DNA of 64,000 bases from PALSA-505 sp036267135. GTDB lineage: Bacteria; Actinomycetota; Actinomycetes; Streptosporangiales; Streptosporangiaceae. The DNA lies in assembly GCA_036267135.1 (NCBI GenBank), contig DATAWQ010000068.1:48678-112677 (forward strand). The letters run 5' to 3'. Of the stretch, positions 43,506-52,634 are shown piece by piece. The notes beneath the pieces are model-generated. The model saw only the letters and a program-made list of their open reading frames with translations, searched no databases and had not been told where the DNA came from. The position numbers and the translations under genes are program-made. Every line of letters begins with the position of its first letter. Position 1 is the first letter of the stretch.

Positions 43506-43507
43506 CG

Positions 43508-44269
43508 ATGCCACCCGCACCCGCACAACTGAAACAGGCAGACAACGAAGCGCTTATCGTCAGGTTCCAGTTCAACCCCAAGGTCATCTCGGTGTCCCAC
43601 AGTGCCCCGCTGAAGGATATCGGGGTGCAGAAGTCGAAGAAGAATGAAATTGGCACAGACACCACGAAGGCCGGGAGCAAAGACTCGAATCTTACTCAGC
43701 AGCAGATACTTGAGAAGCTGGGTAAGACAACCATCAAATTGTCCGACCTTGTTTTCGACGGCACCGACCAGTACGGCAAGGACGTCCTAGAGAATTGCGG
43801 AACGCTCATGGGCTGGAGCTATGCCACCGAGTATTCCAAAGCGATGCCGCCGGGAGGCACAGAGGCCCCCGACCAGGTACCTGAACTCCAGTTTTCCTGG
43901 CAGGACTTCAAACTAGGCTATTTGGCGGACAGCCCGGTTCTGGTTTACCTGACGCAGGCGGATGTCAAATACGAAAGGTTCACCAGCGGAGGACTGCCCA
44001 TCCGGGCCACGGTGTCGATCACCCTGCAGCCCACCTCGATCAATCCGCTGGGAACGAATCCGACGTCGGGCGGCCTGCCCGGGCGCAGCGGGCACATGGT
44101 GATCACCGGCGAGACGCTGGCCGGCATCGCGGTCGCCGAATACGGCACGCCGGCGAGCTGGCGAAATCTGGCCGAGATCAACAATCTCGACGATCCGCTC
44201 CGGATGCGGCCGGGTGCGACGCTCTACGTGCCAGGCAAGGCCGAACTGACCGGCGCGAGCCCGACATGA
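43508..44269 (+). CDS. LysM-domain baseplate adaptor (Afp7-like)
   Basis: 253 aa. The N-terminal ~190 residues resemble gp53/CIS tail-tube adaptor proteins (ALIVRFQFNPKVISVSHSAPL, then FSWQDFKLGYLADSPVLVYLTQADVKYERFTSGGLPIRATVSITLQP). The C-terminal LysM reads HMVITGETLAGIAVAEYGTPASWRNLAEINNLDDPLRMRPGATLYVP. In Afp/PVC particles this protein links the tube to the spike. It overlaps the VgrG-like gene by 4 bp. Confidence 0.9.
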   Translation: MPPAPAQLKQADNEALIVRFQFNPKVISVSHSAPLKDIGVQKSKKNEIGTDTTKAGSKDSNLTQQQILEKLGKTTIKLSDLVFDGTDQYGKDVLENCGTLMGWSYATEYSKAMPPGGTEAPDQVPELQFSWQDFKLGYLADSPVLVYLTQADVKYERFTSGGLPIRATVSITLQPTSINPLGTNPTSGGLPGRSGHMVITGETLAGIAVAEYGTPASWRNLAEINNLDDPLRMRPGATLYVPGKAELTGASPT

Positions 44270-46188
44270 GCGCCGGGCTCAACGTCACCGCGACCATCGC
44301 CAAGCCGACCGTCCGGATCGGCGCCGGCGAAGGCCAGCCGCTCCCGTCTCAGGCCGAGTCGATGCTGCTGCGCACCGTGGTCGACTGCCACCTGCACCTG
44401 CCCGGCATGTTCGAGATGACGTTCTTCGACAGCGGGTGCAATCTGCTGGCCAGCGCCGGCATCAAGATCGGGACCAGGCTGCGTGTGCTCGGCTACGCCC
44501 TCGGCGGTTCCACCAACCAGGTCCTCATCGACGGCGAGGTCACCGGCCTGGAAGCCTCCTGCCGTAACCTCAACCGCTACACCACCGTGCGGGGATACGA
44601 CCTGTGCCACCGGATGCAGCGGGCGCGCAGGACGCGCACATTCCGCAACATCACCGACTCCGAAATCGCCGGCCAGATCGCCAAGGCGGCCGGCTTCACC
44701 GAGCCCCCGCCCCAGATCGAGCCGACCACCGTCGAGTATCCCTTCGTGGGCCAGTGCAACCAGACCGACTGGGAGTTCCTCGGCCAGCGGGCCACGGAGA
44801 TCGGCTACGACGTGGGAGTCAGCGCCGGAACCTTCTACTTCCGCAAAGCTGCCTCGCTGTCCACGCCCTCCGGGGATCCGGTGCCACTGGCTTTCCCCGA
44901 CAGCGACCTCAGGCGGTTCTCGCCCAGGGTGACCTCCGGCAACATCGCGCCGAAGGTCGAGGTACGGGTGTGGGATCCGCTGCAAGCCAAGATCATCGGA
45001 GACGATCAGTCAGCCAGCACGGGCACGGCCCAGCTCACGGGGACCGAGCCGGCGGCACTGGCCGGGACCTTCGTCAAGGAGTCCCCGCCCGCCTCGACGG
45101 TCCAGCCCGGTTCTCCGGTAGTGCCCAACCTGGGCCCGGCCCCTGACGCCACTGCCTACGTGATCTACGACCGGCCGGTGGCCACCGGAGCCGCTATCAA
45201 CGCGGCCGCCCCGGCGGCCGCGAAAAGCCTCGCCGACCACGTCGCCAGCACGTTCGCCGAGGCCGAAGGTGAAGCGAAGGGAAATCCCGCCATCCAGCCA
45301 GGCGCCGCGCTCAGCGTCACGGGAGTCCCGGCGCCGTTCTGCGGCTCATGGCTGGTCACCAACGCCCGGCACGTCTTCGACCTCGACGAAGGCGGTTACA
45401 CGACCTACTTCGTGGTCAGCGGCAGGCAGGACCGCTCCTTGCTGAGCCTCGCCGCGCACGGCGGCACCCGGCCTCGGCCGGCCAGCATCCCCGGCGTGTG
45501 CTGCGGCGTCGTCACCAACAACAACGACCCGCAAAAGAAGGGCCAGGTCAGAGTCATACTGCCATCGCTGTCCCCGGACTACGAGACCGACTGGGCCCCG
45601 GTCATCCAGTTCGGCGCCGGGAAACTCAGCGGCGCCATGTTCCTGCCTGAGGTCGGCGATCAGGTGCTCGTCGGCTTCGAGTTCGGGGATCCGCGCCGTC
45701 CCTACGTCCTCGGTGGCATCCTCACCAGCGCCAGCGCCTACAGCCTCGGCGGGGACGCGATCAAGGTGCAGGGCGAGACCGGCACGGTCGCGCTGCGCGG
45801 ATTCGTCTCCGCGGCCGGGAACCGGCTGGTATTCGCCGACCAGCTACCGCCGGGCGGAGCCAGCGGGCCGCCGGAGGTTTCCACCGTCACCCTGGGCACC
45901 GGCGACGGGAACCTGACCCTCGCCATCGATCAGGTGAACGGGACCATCACGCTGAACTGCAAACCCGCTCCGCCGGGCAGCAAGCAGGCGAAGGGCACGA
46001 TCAGCATCCAGTGCGGCGACGCCGGGACCATCAACATCGCCGCTGGTTCCGGCGGCACCATGAACATCGACGGCGGCGCCAACCTCAACCTCAAGGCGCA
46101 GAGCTCGATCTCGATCCAGAGCCAGGCCGAGGTCACCATCAAGGGGTCCAAGATCGCGCTCAGCGGCACCTCGATAACACTCAACTGA
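44266..46188 (+). CDS. VgrG-like spike protein (baseplate gpV/Afp8 family)
   Basis: 640 aa. The N-terminal gp27-like part contains LNRYTTVRGYDLCHRMQRARRTRTFRNITDSEIAGQIAKAAGF and the PFVGQCNQTDWEFLGQRATEIGYDV segment. A gp5-like OB fold follows (GVVTNNNDPQKKGQVRVILPSLSPDYETDWAPVIQFGAG, EVGDQVLVGFEFGDPRRPYVLGGI). The C-terminus is a short beta-helix (GTISIQCGDAGTINIAAGSGGTMNIDGG). It is the central spike that pierces the target; a PAAR-like protein would cap it. Confidence 0.95.
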   Translation: MSAGLNVTATIAKPTVRIGAGEGQPLPSQAESMLLRTVVDCHLHLPGMFEMTFFDSGCNLLASAGIKIGTRLRVLGYALGGSTNQVLIDGEVTGLEASCRNLNRYTTVRGYDLCHRMQRARRTRTFRNITDSEIAGQIAKAAGFTEPPPQIEPTTVEYPFVGQCNQTDWEFLGQRATEIGYDVGVSAGTFYFRKAASLSTPSGDPVPLAFPDSDLRRFSPRVTSGNIAPKVEVRVWDPLQAKIIGDDQSASTGTAQLTGTEPAALAGTFVKESPPASTVQPGSPVVPNLGPAPDATAYVIYDRPVATGAAINAAAPAAAKSLADHVASTFAEAEGEAKGNPAIQPGAALSVTGVPAPFCGSWLVTNARHVFDLDEGGYTTYFVVSGRQDRSLLSLAAHGGTRPRPASIPGVCCGVVTNNNDPQKKGQVRVILPSLSPDYETDWAPVIQFGAGKLSGAMFLPEVGDQVLVGFEFGDPRRPYVLGGILTSASAYSLGGDAIKVQGETGTVALRGFVSAAGNRLVFADQLPPGGASGPPEVSTVTLGTGDGNLTLAIDQVNGTITLNCKPAPPGSKQAKGTISIQCGDAGTINIAAGSGGTMNIDGGANLNLKAQSSISIQSQAEVTIKGSKIALSGTSITLN

Positions 46189-46197
46189 GAGGCTGCG

Positions 46198-46605
46198 ATG
46201 AATCACGATTTCATCGGCGCCGGGTGGGCCTTCCCGGTCGGCGTGGACGCGCGTGGAGTGGTCGCGCTGGTCGGCGGCACCGAGGAACTCGAGCAGGCCA
46301 TGCGGCTGATCCTGATGACATACCCCGGTGAGCGGCCGATGCGCCCGGCCTTCGGCAGCTTGCTCCGTGACTTCGTCTTCGATGGCGCGACGCTGGAGAA
46401 CGCGGCCAGGATCGAGGGCGAGGTCCGGCGGACGCTAGAGCGCTGGGAGCCGAGGGTGGACGTCACCGACGTCGACGTGACGCCAGGCGACACTGAGGTC
46501 GGCCTGCTCTACATAGACATCGAGTACGTGGTCAAGGCCACCAACGACCGCCGCAACCTGGTCTTCCCCTTCTACACGATCCCACAGGAGGGGGTGGAAG
46601 GCTGA
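46198..46605 (+). CDS. Baseplate wedge protein gp25/gpW family
   Basis: 135 aa. The signature GWAFPVGVDARGVVALVGGTEELEQAMRLILMTYPGERPMRPAFGSLLRDFVFD is the GPW_gp25 pattern, in which the central EPGER-like motif (here TYPGERPMRP) is conserved. GAGGCTGCG precedes ATG. It shares one base of its stop codon with the next start, so translation is coupled. Confidence 0.96.
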   Translation: MNHDFIGAGWAFPVGVDARGVVALVGGTEELEQAMRLILMTYPGERPMRPAFGSLLRDFVFDGATLENAARIEGEVRRTLERWEPRVDVTDVDVTPGDTEVGLLYIDIEYVVKATNDRRNLVFPFYTIPQEGVEG

Positions 46606-48572
46606 TGCCGCTGCCGGTGCCAAACCTCGATGACCGGCGTTTCCAGGACCTCGTCGACGATGCGAAGCGACTGGTCCAGCGGCGCTGCCCGGAGTGGACC
46701 GACCACAACGTCTCCGACCCCGGCGTGACGCTGATCGAGACGTTCGCCTACATGACCGACCAGTTGCTCTACCGGCTCAACCGGGTGCCCGACCGGCTCT
46801 ACCTGAAGTTCCTCGACCTGATCGGGCTGCGGATGCTGCCGCCGACGCCGGCCAGCGCGCCGGTGACTTTCTGGCTCACCGCGCCCGCCGTGACGCCCGT
46901 GACGGTTTCCGCGGCCACCCGTGTCAGCACCGTGCGCACCCCCGGCCAGGAGTCGATCGAATTCGCCACCGCCGATGACCTCGTCCTCCCGCCCAGGACC
47001 CTGCTGCTGGTGCGCACGAACGTCCGGCCCGACGACGAGCCGCAGGGCGATACCGCCGACCAGACCCCCCGGCTGACCAGCGGGGCGCCGTTCCCCGCGT
47101 TCAATGATCCGCCCGAACTCGGCGAGGCCCTGCTCGTCGGGCTCGACGATCCGGCCCCGCGCTGTGCCATCAGGCTCGGCTTCGATGTGCGAATCGAAGG
47201 CGTCGGCGTCAACCCCGAACGGCCCCCGCTGGCCTGGGAGGCGTGGACGGGACAGGGCTGGGAGATCTGCGAGATCACCGGGGACGAGACCGGGGGTCTC
47301 AACAAATCGGGCTCGGTGACCGTGCACGTGCCGCCCGGACACGAGGCGAGCGTCGTCGATGGAGACCGGGCGGGCTGGCTGCGGGCCCGGGTCATCCAGC
47401 CCGAAGCGGGCCAGCCGCCCTACACGTCCGCACCGGTGGTGCACGGGCTGACCGCGTGCACGGTCGGCGGAACGGTCACCGCGGTGCACGGGGAACTCGT
47501 GGAAGGCGAGGACCTCGGCGTGTCCGAGGGAGTGCCACGGCAGAGCCGGCCGCTGTCCCACGCGCCTGTGCTGGCCGGCGCGGTCAAGCCGGTCGTCGAG
47601 ACCAGTTCCGAGGAGGGATGGCAGGAGTGGAGCCAGGTGGACGACTTCGCCGAAAGCGGCCCGGATGACCGGCACTTCGTGCTCGACTCTCACTCCGGCC
47701 TCGTGCTCTTCGGGCCCGCGGTGCGCCAGCCGTGCGGGTCGATGCGCCAGTACGGTGCGGTGCCGCCGGCCGCGGCCAGCATCAGGATCCGCAAGTACAC
47801 GATAGGCGGCGGCGGCCAGGGCAACGTCACCACCGGGACGATCAGGAACCTGAGGTCGTCGGTTCCGTTCGTCGCCTCGGTCGAGAACCTGCATCCCGCG
47901 CAGGGCGGGGTGGACGGCGAGACGCTGGAGGAGGCCAAGGCCCGCGGGCCGCTGCTGCTGCGCAGCCGGGGCCGGGCGGTGACCGCCGAGGACTACGAGG
48001 CCTTCGCCCGGCTGGCGGCCCCTGAAGTCGCCAGGGTGCGCTGCATCCCCGCCGGGGAAGACGACGTCACGGCCGGCGCGGTCCGCGTGCTGATCGTCCC
48101 CGCGGCCGCCAGCGAAGACGGCCGGATCCTGTTCGAGAACCTGCTGCCCCCGGCCCAGACGCTGGCCCGCATCGCCGCCGCCCTCGATGACGTGCGCATC
48201 GTCGGGGCGCGGGTGAGCGTGGAGCCGCCGCTGTACCGGGGGATCACCGTGGTGGCCAGGCTGATCGCCAGGTCGCGGGTGAACACCGACCGCGTCCGCG
48301 AGGACGCCTTGCGCTCCCTCTACGCCTACCTGAACCCGCTGACCGGTGGTGGTCCCGACGGGACGGGCTGGCCGTTCGGGCGGCCGGTGCAACCCGGCCC
48401 GATATTCGGCCTGCTCCAGCGGGTGCCAGGCGTCGACCTGGTCGAGGACGTGCGGATCTTCTCCGCCGATCCGGTGACCGGAACCCGCGGGGAAGAGGCC
48501 CGCCGGATCAATCTGGAGGCCAGCAGCCTGGTGTTCTCCTACGACCACCAGATTCGTGTGGAGGTGCCCTGA
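46605..48572 (+). CDS. Baseplate J-family wedge protein (Afp11-like)
   Basis: 655 aa, typical for putative baseplate assembly proteins in eCIS. The N-terminus DDRRFQDLVDDAKRLVQRRCPEWTDHNVSDPGVTLIETFAYMTDQLLYRLNRVPDRLYLKFLDLIGLRMLPP is the family hallmark. The middle has IRKYTIGGGGQGNVTTGTIRNL, and the C-terminal half contains SRGRAVTAEDYEAFARLAAPEVARVRC, matching baseplate J. Confidence 0.96.
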   Translation: MPLPVPNLDDRRFQDLVDDAKRLVQRRCPEWTDHNVSDPGVTLIETFAYMTDQLLYRLNRVPDRLYLKFLDLIGLRMLPPTPASAPVTFWLTAPAVTPVTVSAATRVSTVRTPGQESIEFATADDLVLPPRTLLLVRTNVRPDDEPQGDTADQTPRLTSGAPFPAFNDPPELGEALLVGLDDPAPRCAIRLGFDVRIEGVGVNPERPPLAWEAWTGQGWEICEITGDETGGLNKSGSVTVHVPPGHEASVVDGDRAGWLRARVIQPEAGQPPYTSAPVVHGLTACTVGGTVTAVHGELVEGEDLGVSEGVPRQSRPLSHAPVLAGAVKPVVETSSEEGWQEWSQVDDFAESGPDDRHFVLDSHSGLVLFGPAVRQPCGSMRQYGAVPPAAASIRIRKYTIGGGGQGNVTTGTIRNLRSSVPFVASVENLHPAQGGVDGETLEEAKARGPLLLRSRGRAVTAEDYEAFARLAAPEVARVRCIPAGEDDVTAGAVRVLIVPAAASEDGRILFENLLPPAQTLARIAAALDDVRIVGARVSVEPPLYRGITVVARLIARSRVNTDRVREDALRSLYAYLNPLTGGGPDGTGWPFGRPVQPGPIFGLLQRVPGVDLVEDVRIFSADPVTGTRGEEARRINLEASSLVFSYDHQIRVEVP

Positions 48573-49111
48573 TGCGTGGCGGCGTCGAGGGCCTTGGCAC
48601 GCCGTACCCGCTGCACACGCTCATGCCAGCGCTCTACCAGGAGGACTCGTTCACGCTGCGGCTCACGCTGGCCGTCGATCAGGTACTCTCCCCCGTCATC
48701 TCGACCATCGACTGCCTCGAGGCCTACGTCGACCCGATGCTCGCCCCCGACGACTTCCTGCAGTGGCTATCGAGCTGGTTCGGCGAAAGGCTCGATCAGG
48801 AGTGGCCGGCGGCGCGCAGGCGCCGGTTCGTCGCGGAGTGCGTGGAACTGTTCCGGACCAGGGGAACCGTGGCCGGGCTGCGCAGGCAGCTCGAGCTCGG
48901 CACGGGCGGACGGGTCGAGATAGCCGAGAGCGGCGGCGTCTCCTGGTCGGCGAAACCGGGCGGCGAGCTTCCCGGCGAAGACGTCCCGCGGCTGGCGGTG
49001 CGGATCACCGTCGAGGATGCTTCGGCGGTCGACGAGAAGGCGATCGCCGCACTGATCAGGGCGGCGAAGCCGGCCCACGTCGTGCACAGGCTGGAGGTGC
49101 TCAGCTCATGA
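48572..49111 (+). CDS. Tail protein I-like (gpI/Afp12) baseplate protein
   Basis: 179 aa. LPALYQEDSFTLRLTLAVDQVLSPVISTIDCLEAYVDPMLAPDDFLQWLSSWFGERLDQEWPAARRRRFVAECVELFRTRGTVAGLRRQLEL is the tail-protein-I signature. Afp12-like proteins connect fibres to the baseplate, and this version is short. It overlaps its neighbours by one and four bases. No tail fibre gene (Afp13-like) follows. Confidence 0.9.
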   Translation: MRGGVEGLGTPYPLHTLMPALYQEDSFTLRLTLAVDQVLSPVISTIDCLEAYVDPMLAPDDFLQWLSSWFGERLDQEWPAARRRRFVAECVELFRTRGTVAGLRRQLELGTGGRVEIAESGGVSWSAKPGGELPGEDVPRLAVRITVEDASAVDEKAIAALIRAAKPAHVVHRLEVLSS

Positions 49112-50799
49112 TCGCCTGTCGTAAGTGCGGAACGCGCAACACCGATACGGACGCCTTCTGCGGGTCCTGCGGCAGTTTTCTCGAGTTCACCGGGGAAAAG
49201 ATCACCCCGAAGGTGTCCGAGGAATTCGTGCAGCAAGCGGCCCAGGAAGCGGCCACGCCGCCACCCAAGCGAACCCTCCTGCAGCGCATCGAGGGGGCGG
49301 TCATCAGCGCCATCACCGTCCTGCCCGAGCAGTCTCCGGCCCAGGCCGGCGCGGCCCCAGCCGCCGGCGCCCCGCCCGGCCGCCCCGCCGGTGGTGGCCC
49401 ACCCGGCCGCCCCGCCGGGCCGGGGGGCCCGCCACCACCACCCGGCGGACGGGCCGGGCCGCCACCACCACCTGGCGGACGCGCGGGACCGCCGCCACCG
49501 CCGCCACCCCCTGGCGGACGCGCGGGACCGCCGCCACCGCCGCCACCCGGCGGACGAACCGCGCCACCACCGCCACCACCCGGCGGAGCCGGGCCCCCAC
49601 CCCCACCCCCTCCGCCGCCGTCAGCAGGCCGAGCCACGCCCCCACCGCCACCAGGAGGAGGTGCGCCACCACCGCCACCACCGCCACCGGGAGGACGCGC
49701 CGCGCCACTGCCCGGCAGGGCTGCTCCGCCACCACCGCTGCCACCCGCTGCCCCGAAGCCGTCACTCGCGGCGGCCGGCCTGGTGGCTCCTGTCGCGGCC
49801 AAGTCAGCCTCGGTCACGTTGCCTGACGCGGCGGCACCAGCCACAGCGCCGCCGGCCCGGCCCAGCGAGGCTGACGGCACGTCGCCGGAACGCGCTCCAC
49901 AGGTCGTCCGCAAGCAGGCGCCCGCCATCAAGAAAACCCCACCTACCCGCAGGCTCCGTCCCGGCGACCTCATCTGTGGTCAGTGTGGTGAAGGCAACCC
50001 GCCGTCACGCAAGTTCTGCAGCCGGTGCGGCCATTCACTGCTCGAAGCCGAACCGGTGAAGACGCCGTGGTGGCGCAAGCTGAAGGTCAGCCGCGGCCCA
50101 CGCGTGGTCGTCACGGAGCCCGGCCCGGACGCCGACGGCCCGGGCGGAGGCAGCGGTTCGGGCAAGCCCAGCCTCCACCGGCCGGCCGGTCTGCGGCCCC
50201 CCGGCGGACCGGACGCCAAGCACGCGCTGAGAAAGGTGTACCGCAGGACCCGGGTGGTTCTCGGTGTCCTCGTCTTGCTCGGCATCGCCTTCTACGGCGC
50301 CTACCCGCCGTTCCGGTCGCTGGTCAACGGCAAGGTGTCATCGGTCAAGGGGTCGGTCACAAAACACATCGACCAGACGTACACCCCGGCCCACGCCGTC
50401 TCCTGGACCGCGAACCTGCACGAGCGCGGGCATCCCGGATACCTGGCCATCGACGGCTACAGCAATACCTACTGGCTCGCACCGTTCAACGGATCCGATT
50501 CGCCGACGCTGACCTTGCGATTCACCCATCCGGTAACGCTGAAGAAGATGATCTTGTACTCCGGTGCGAGCGGCCACTACCTCGCGCACGGCCGGCCATC
50601 TCTTCTCGTTCTCCTGTTCTCCAATCAGGAGTCGTTCACGATCACTCCGCAGGACACACCGAAGCAGCAGACCTTCAGCATCAATAACGCGCTCGAGGTC
50701 AAGAGCGTATCGATCGCGATCAATCAGACGTACCCCGGCAACGACCCGAAGCCGGACGCGGCGATCAGCGACATCGAGCTATTCGGGATCGGCTTGTAG
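49108..50799 (+). CDS. Zinc-ribbon / poly-proline / transmembrane / discoidin-like protein
   Basis: 563 aa. An N-terminal zinc ribbon (CRKCGTRNTDTDAFCGSC, Cys pairs at residues 4/7 and 18/21) is followed by a ~140-residue poly-proline/glycine stretch with PPPPG repeats. A second zinc ribbon (CGQCGEGNPPSRKFCSRC) and a Lys/Arg-rich strip lead to a transmembrane helix (VVLGVLVLLGIAFYGAYPP, about residues 380-400). The C-terminal ~140 residues (AVSWTANLHERGHPGYLAIDGYSNTYWLAPF...ISDIELFGIGL) look like an F5/8-type discoidin fold. The layout suggests a cytoplasmic disordered arm plus an outer binding domain, and its last place in the baseplate operon suggests linking the particle to the membrane. 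Confidence 0.85.
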   Translation: MIACRKCGTRNTDTDAFCGSCGSFLEFTGEKITPKVSEEFVQQAAQEAATPPPKRTLLQRIEGAVISAITVLPEQSPAQAGAAPAAGAPPGRPAGGGPPGRPAGPGGPPPPPGGRAGPPPPPGGRAGPPPPPPPPGGRAGPPPPPPPGGRTAPPPPPPGGAGPPPPPPPPPSAGRATPPPPPGGGAPPPPPPPPGGRAAPLPGRAAPPPPLPPAAPKPSLAAAGLVAPVAAKSASVTLPDAAAPATAPPARPSEADGTSPERAPQVVRKQAPAIKKTPPTRRLRPGDLICGQCGEGNPPSRKFCSRCGHSLLEAEPVKTPWWRKLKVSRGPRVVVTEPGPDADGPGGGSGSGKPSLHRPAGLRPPGGPDAKHALRKVYRRTRVVLGVLVLLGIAFYGAYPPFRSLVNGKVSSVKGSVTKHIDQTYTPAHAVSWTANLHERGHPGYLAIDGYSNTYWLAPFNGSDSPTLTLRFTHPVTLKKMILYSGASGHYLAHGRPSLLVLLFSNQESFTITPQDTPKQQTFSINNALEVKSVSIAINQTYPGNDPKPDAAISDIELFGIGL

Positions 50800-50843
50800 C
50801 CGACGCCGGAGGCGCAGACCACGGAGGTGGCCCGGAGGCGAGC

Positions 50844-52034
50844 ATGACCCTAGACGAACTGATGAACCTGACGGACAACAAATGGATCGCGTACTACACG
50901 GCGAACCCAACGATCAACCAGAAGCGGCAGGACATCGCGACCTACATGCCGGAGTGGGGTATCGACTGGTATTCCAATCCAACCGGCCTGCAGCAGCTTT
51001 ACTACTTTCTCGATGACCTTGCGCTGCTTTACACGCGCGACCAGAATCGCCGGGATCTGTTCGACGAGCTCGATTTCGACGAAATGCAAGACGCAGCCGG
51101 AGAATTCGAGCCACTGACGGAAGGCGAAGAGGAAGAAGAGATACCCGACTCCGCCCGGCTGACCTGGTTCACCACGCTCGCGGACGAGGTTTCCTTGCCG
51201 CTGCGGTACTCCGATCCGGAGTGGAGTGACGCCTATGGCCTGTGGTACCGGTACGACCGGGAGACCGGGCTCTACGCGTGGAACGAGGATCCGCAGAACA
51301 CGCCGCGCGCCTGGATCGGCCAGGAGGAGGCCGACGAGCTGGTCGTGTCCAGGGCATCGCGGCCGGGCCAGGCGGACGCGGCGCCGGATCGATACGACGC
51401 TCCAGCGTGGAGCGATGCGTACGGCATGTACTACCGGTACGACTGGCAGGCAGGTCAGTACGAGTGGAACCGGGAGCCGTGGCTGACCCCGGCGGCCTGG
51501 ATGAGCCAGAAGCAGGCGGACGTGCTGATCAGCTCTCAGACGCCGCAGCCGGGGGCGGCGCGCGACGGTGAGGCGGGCTACTCCAGTGCCGCCTGGGACG
51601 AGAACTGGCAGATGTTCTACCGGCTGAGGTCCGACGGCGTCTACCAGTACGCCGACAGCAGCGACGGTGCCGGGACTGGCCAGCCGGGGCCGTGGCTGTC
51701 CTACGACGACGTCCTGGAGCGCAGAGCCGGAGCGCGGGCGGCGACCGAAGCCGGGGCGCAGTCGCCGACGGCAGGGACGGACTCCGCGGACACCGGGGCC
51801 GGAGCCGAGACCGCTACGGCGTCCGGGTCCACCGGGCAGGTGGCGAGGTCACTGGCCGAGGCTCAGGCCGCGGTGGCAGACGCTGGCCTGGAGGTGCTGA
51901 GGCGGGCCGCTGAGGAGGCGCCCGAGATAGCCAGGCTGTTGGCCCGGCTTACGCCAGAAGAGCGCCACCGCGTCCTCGGTCAGGCCATGGCCGACGGCGC
52001 GGAGGCCCTACCGGAAACGCCCGCGGCCGCCTAA
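50844..52034 (+). CDS. Trp/Tyr-repeat protein, candidate eCIS cargo
   Basis: 396 aa, unknown family. A helical N-terminus (WIAYYTANPTINQKRQDIATYMPEWGIDWYSNPTGLQQLYYFLDDLALLY) is followed by an acidic strip. Three repeats then have the form W(S/D)(D/E)xYG(L/M)(W/Y)YRYD...Y.W and (T/A)W(I/M)(G/S)Q..AD.L. A long Ala/Gly/Thr-rich acidic tail follows. The repeat is shared with the protein at 59654-60484, and both have a WY.NP motif near the N-terminus. The repeat size (~45 residues) and aromatic spacing recall WW/OCRE-type small beta modules. Function unknown; the position right after the baseplate operon suggests cargo or a cargo adaptor. Confidence 0.75.
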   Translation: MTLDELMNLTDNKWIAYYTANPTINQKRQDIATYMPEWGIDWYSNPTGLQQLYYFLDDLALLYTRDQNRRDLFDELDFDEMQDAAGEFEPLTEGEEEEEIPDSARLTWFTTLADEVSLPLRYSDPEWSDAYGLWYRYDRETGLYAWNEDPQNTPRAWIGQEEADELVVSRASRPGQADAAPDRYDAPAWSDAYGMYYRYDWQAGQYEWNREPWLTPAAWMSQKQADVLISSQTPQPGAARDGEAGYSSAAWDENWQMFYRLRSDGVYQYADSSDGAGTGQPGPWLSYDDVLERRAGARAATEAGAQSPTAGTDSADTGAGAETATASGSTGQVARSLAEAQAAVADAGLEVLRRAAEEAPEIARLLARLTPEERHRVLGQAMADGAEALPETPAAA

Positions 52035-52072
52035 CGGCGCCGCGGGCGGCGGACGAGGATTGAGGTGCTGCG

Positions 52073-52603
52073 GTGAGCGAAGCCGCCGGTCCTGAGGGCA
52101 CCGTTGAAACCGGAGCCTCCGGCCAGTCAGCCGAAGAGATCGCGGCCATAGTGCTGCCCGTCCTGACCGGCCTGCTCCGTGACTACTTTCAGGAACATCC
52201 GGAGGCGGGGCCGGACGTGCGGACGGTCCTGAGCCCCGGTGGCTCAGCGGACGCCCGGGCGATGGCCGAGACCCTGACCCCGCGGCAGGATGACATCCAG
52301 CGGGTTCTGGAGGCGGCGCAGCAAGCCGAGGCCGCGCTGGCGACGGAGACGGGACTGGCGCCGGAAGCTCAGGCCGCCGCCCAGGCCGCGGAATTCGCGA
52401 TGGACACCATGGGCATGGTGGTGGCCAGGCCCATCAGCGCGATCTGCGACGGGCCTTTGCGGGAAGCGCTGGCAGAAATGGCTCAGGAGCTTCGCGACGA
52501 CCCCGAGCAGGATCCGGCGGAACTCGCCGAGCTCAGCGACGAGGAATACGAGCTGATCCATAACGAGTTGTTCGGGGATCTGTTCGACCGCCCAGAAAAA
52601 TAA
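52073..52603 (+). CDS. Acidic helical protein, unknown
   Basis: 176 aa. Ala/Glu-rich, mostly helical (EIAAIVLPVLTGLLRDYFQEHPEAGPDVRTVL and ALAEMAQELRDDPEQDPAELAELSDEEYELIHNEL). GTG at 52073 has GAGG nearby. It lies 31 bp upstream of the 824-aa gene on the same strand and is strongly acidic, a pattern seen in chaperones or immunity-type partners of cargo proteins. Identity unknown. Confidence 0.65.
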   Translation: MSEAAGPEGTVETGASGQSAEEIAAIVLPVLTGLLRDYFQEHPEAGPDVRTVLSPGGSADARAMAETLTPRQDDIQRVLEAAQQAEAALATETGLAPEAQAAAQAAEFAMDTMGMVVARPISAICDGPLREALAEMAQELRDDPEQDPAELAELSDEEYELIHNELFGDLFDRPEK

Positions 52604-52634
52604 TGTCTCGTTAAGCTCAGCGCTGGAGCAGCAT

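Noticed and set aside
46572..48548. Minus-strand 658-codon frame opposite the baseplate J gene
   Set aside because: Shadow of a well-conserved gene on the other strand.
49400..49720. CRISPR-like short repeats
   Set aside because: They are in-frame proline/glycine codon repeats in one gene with no spacers.
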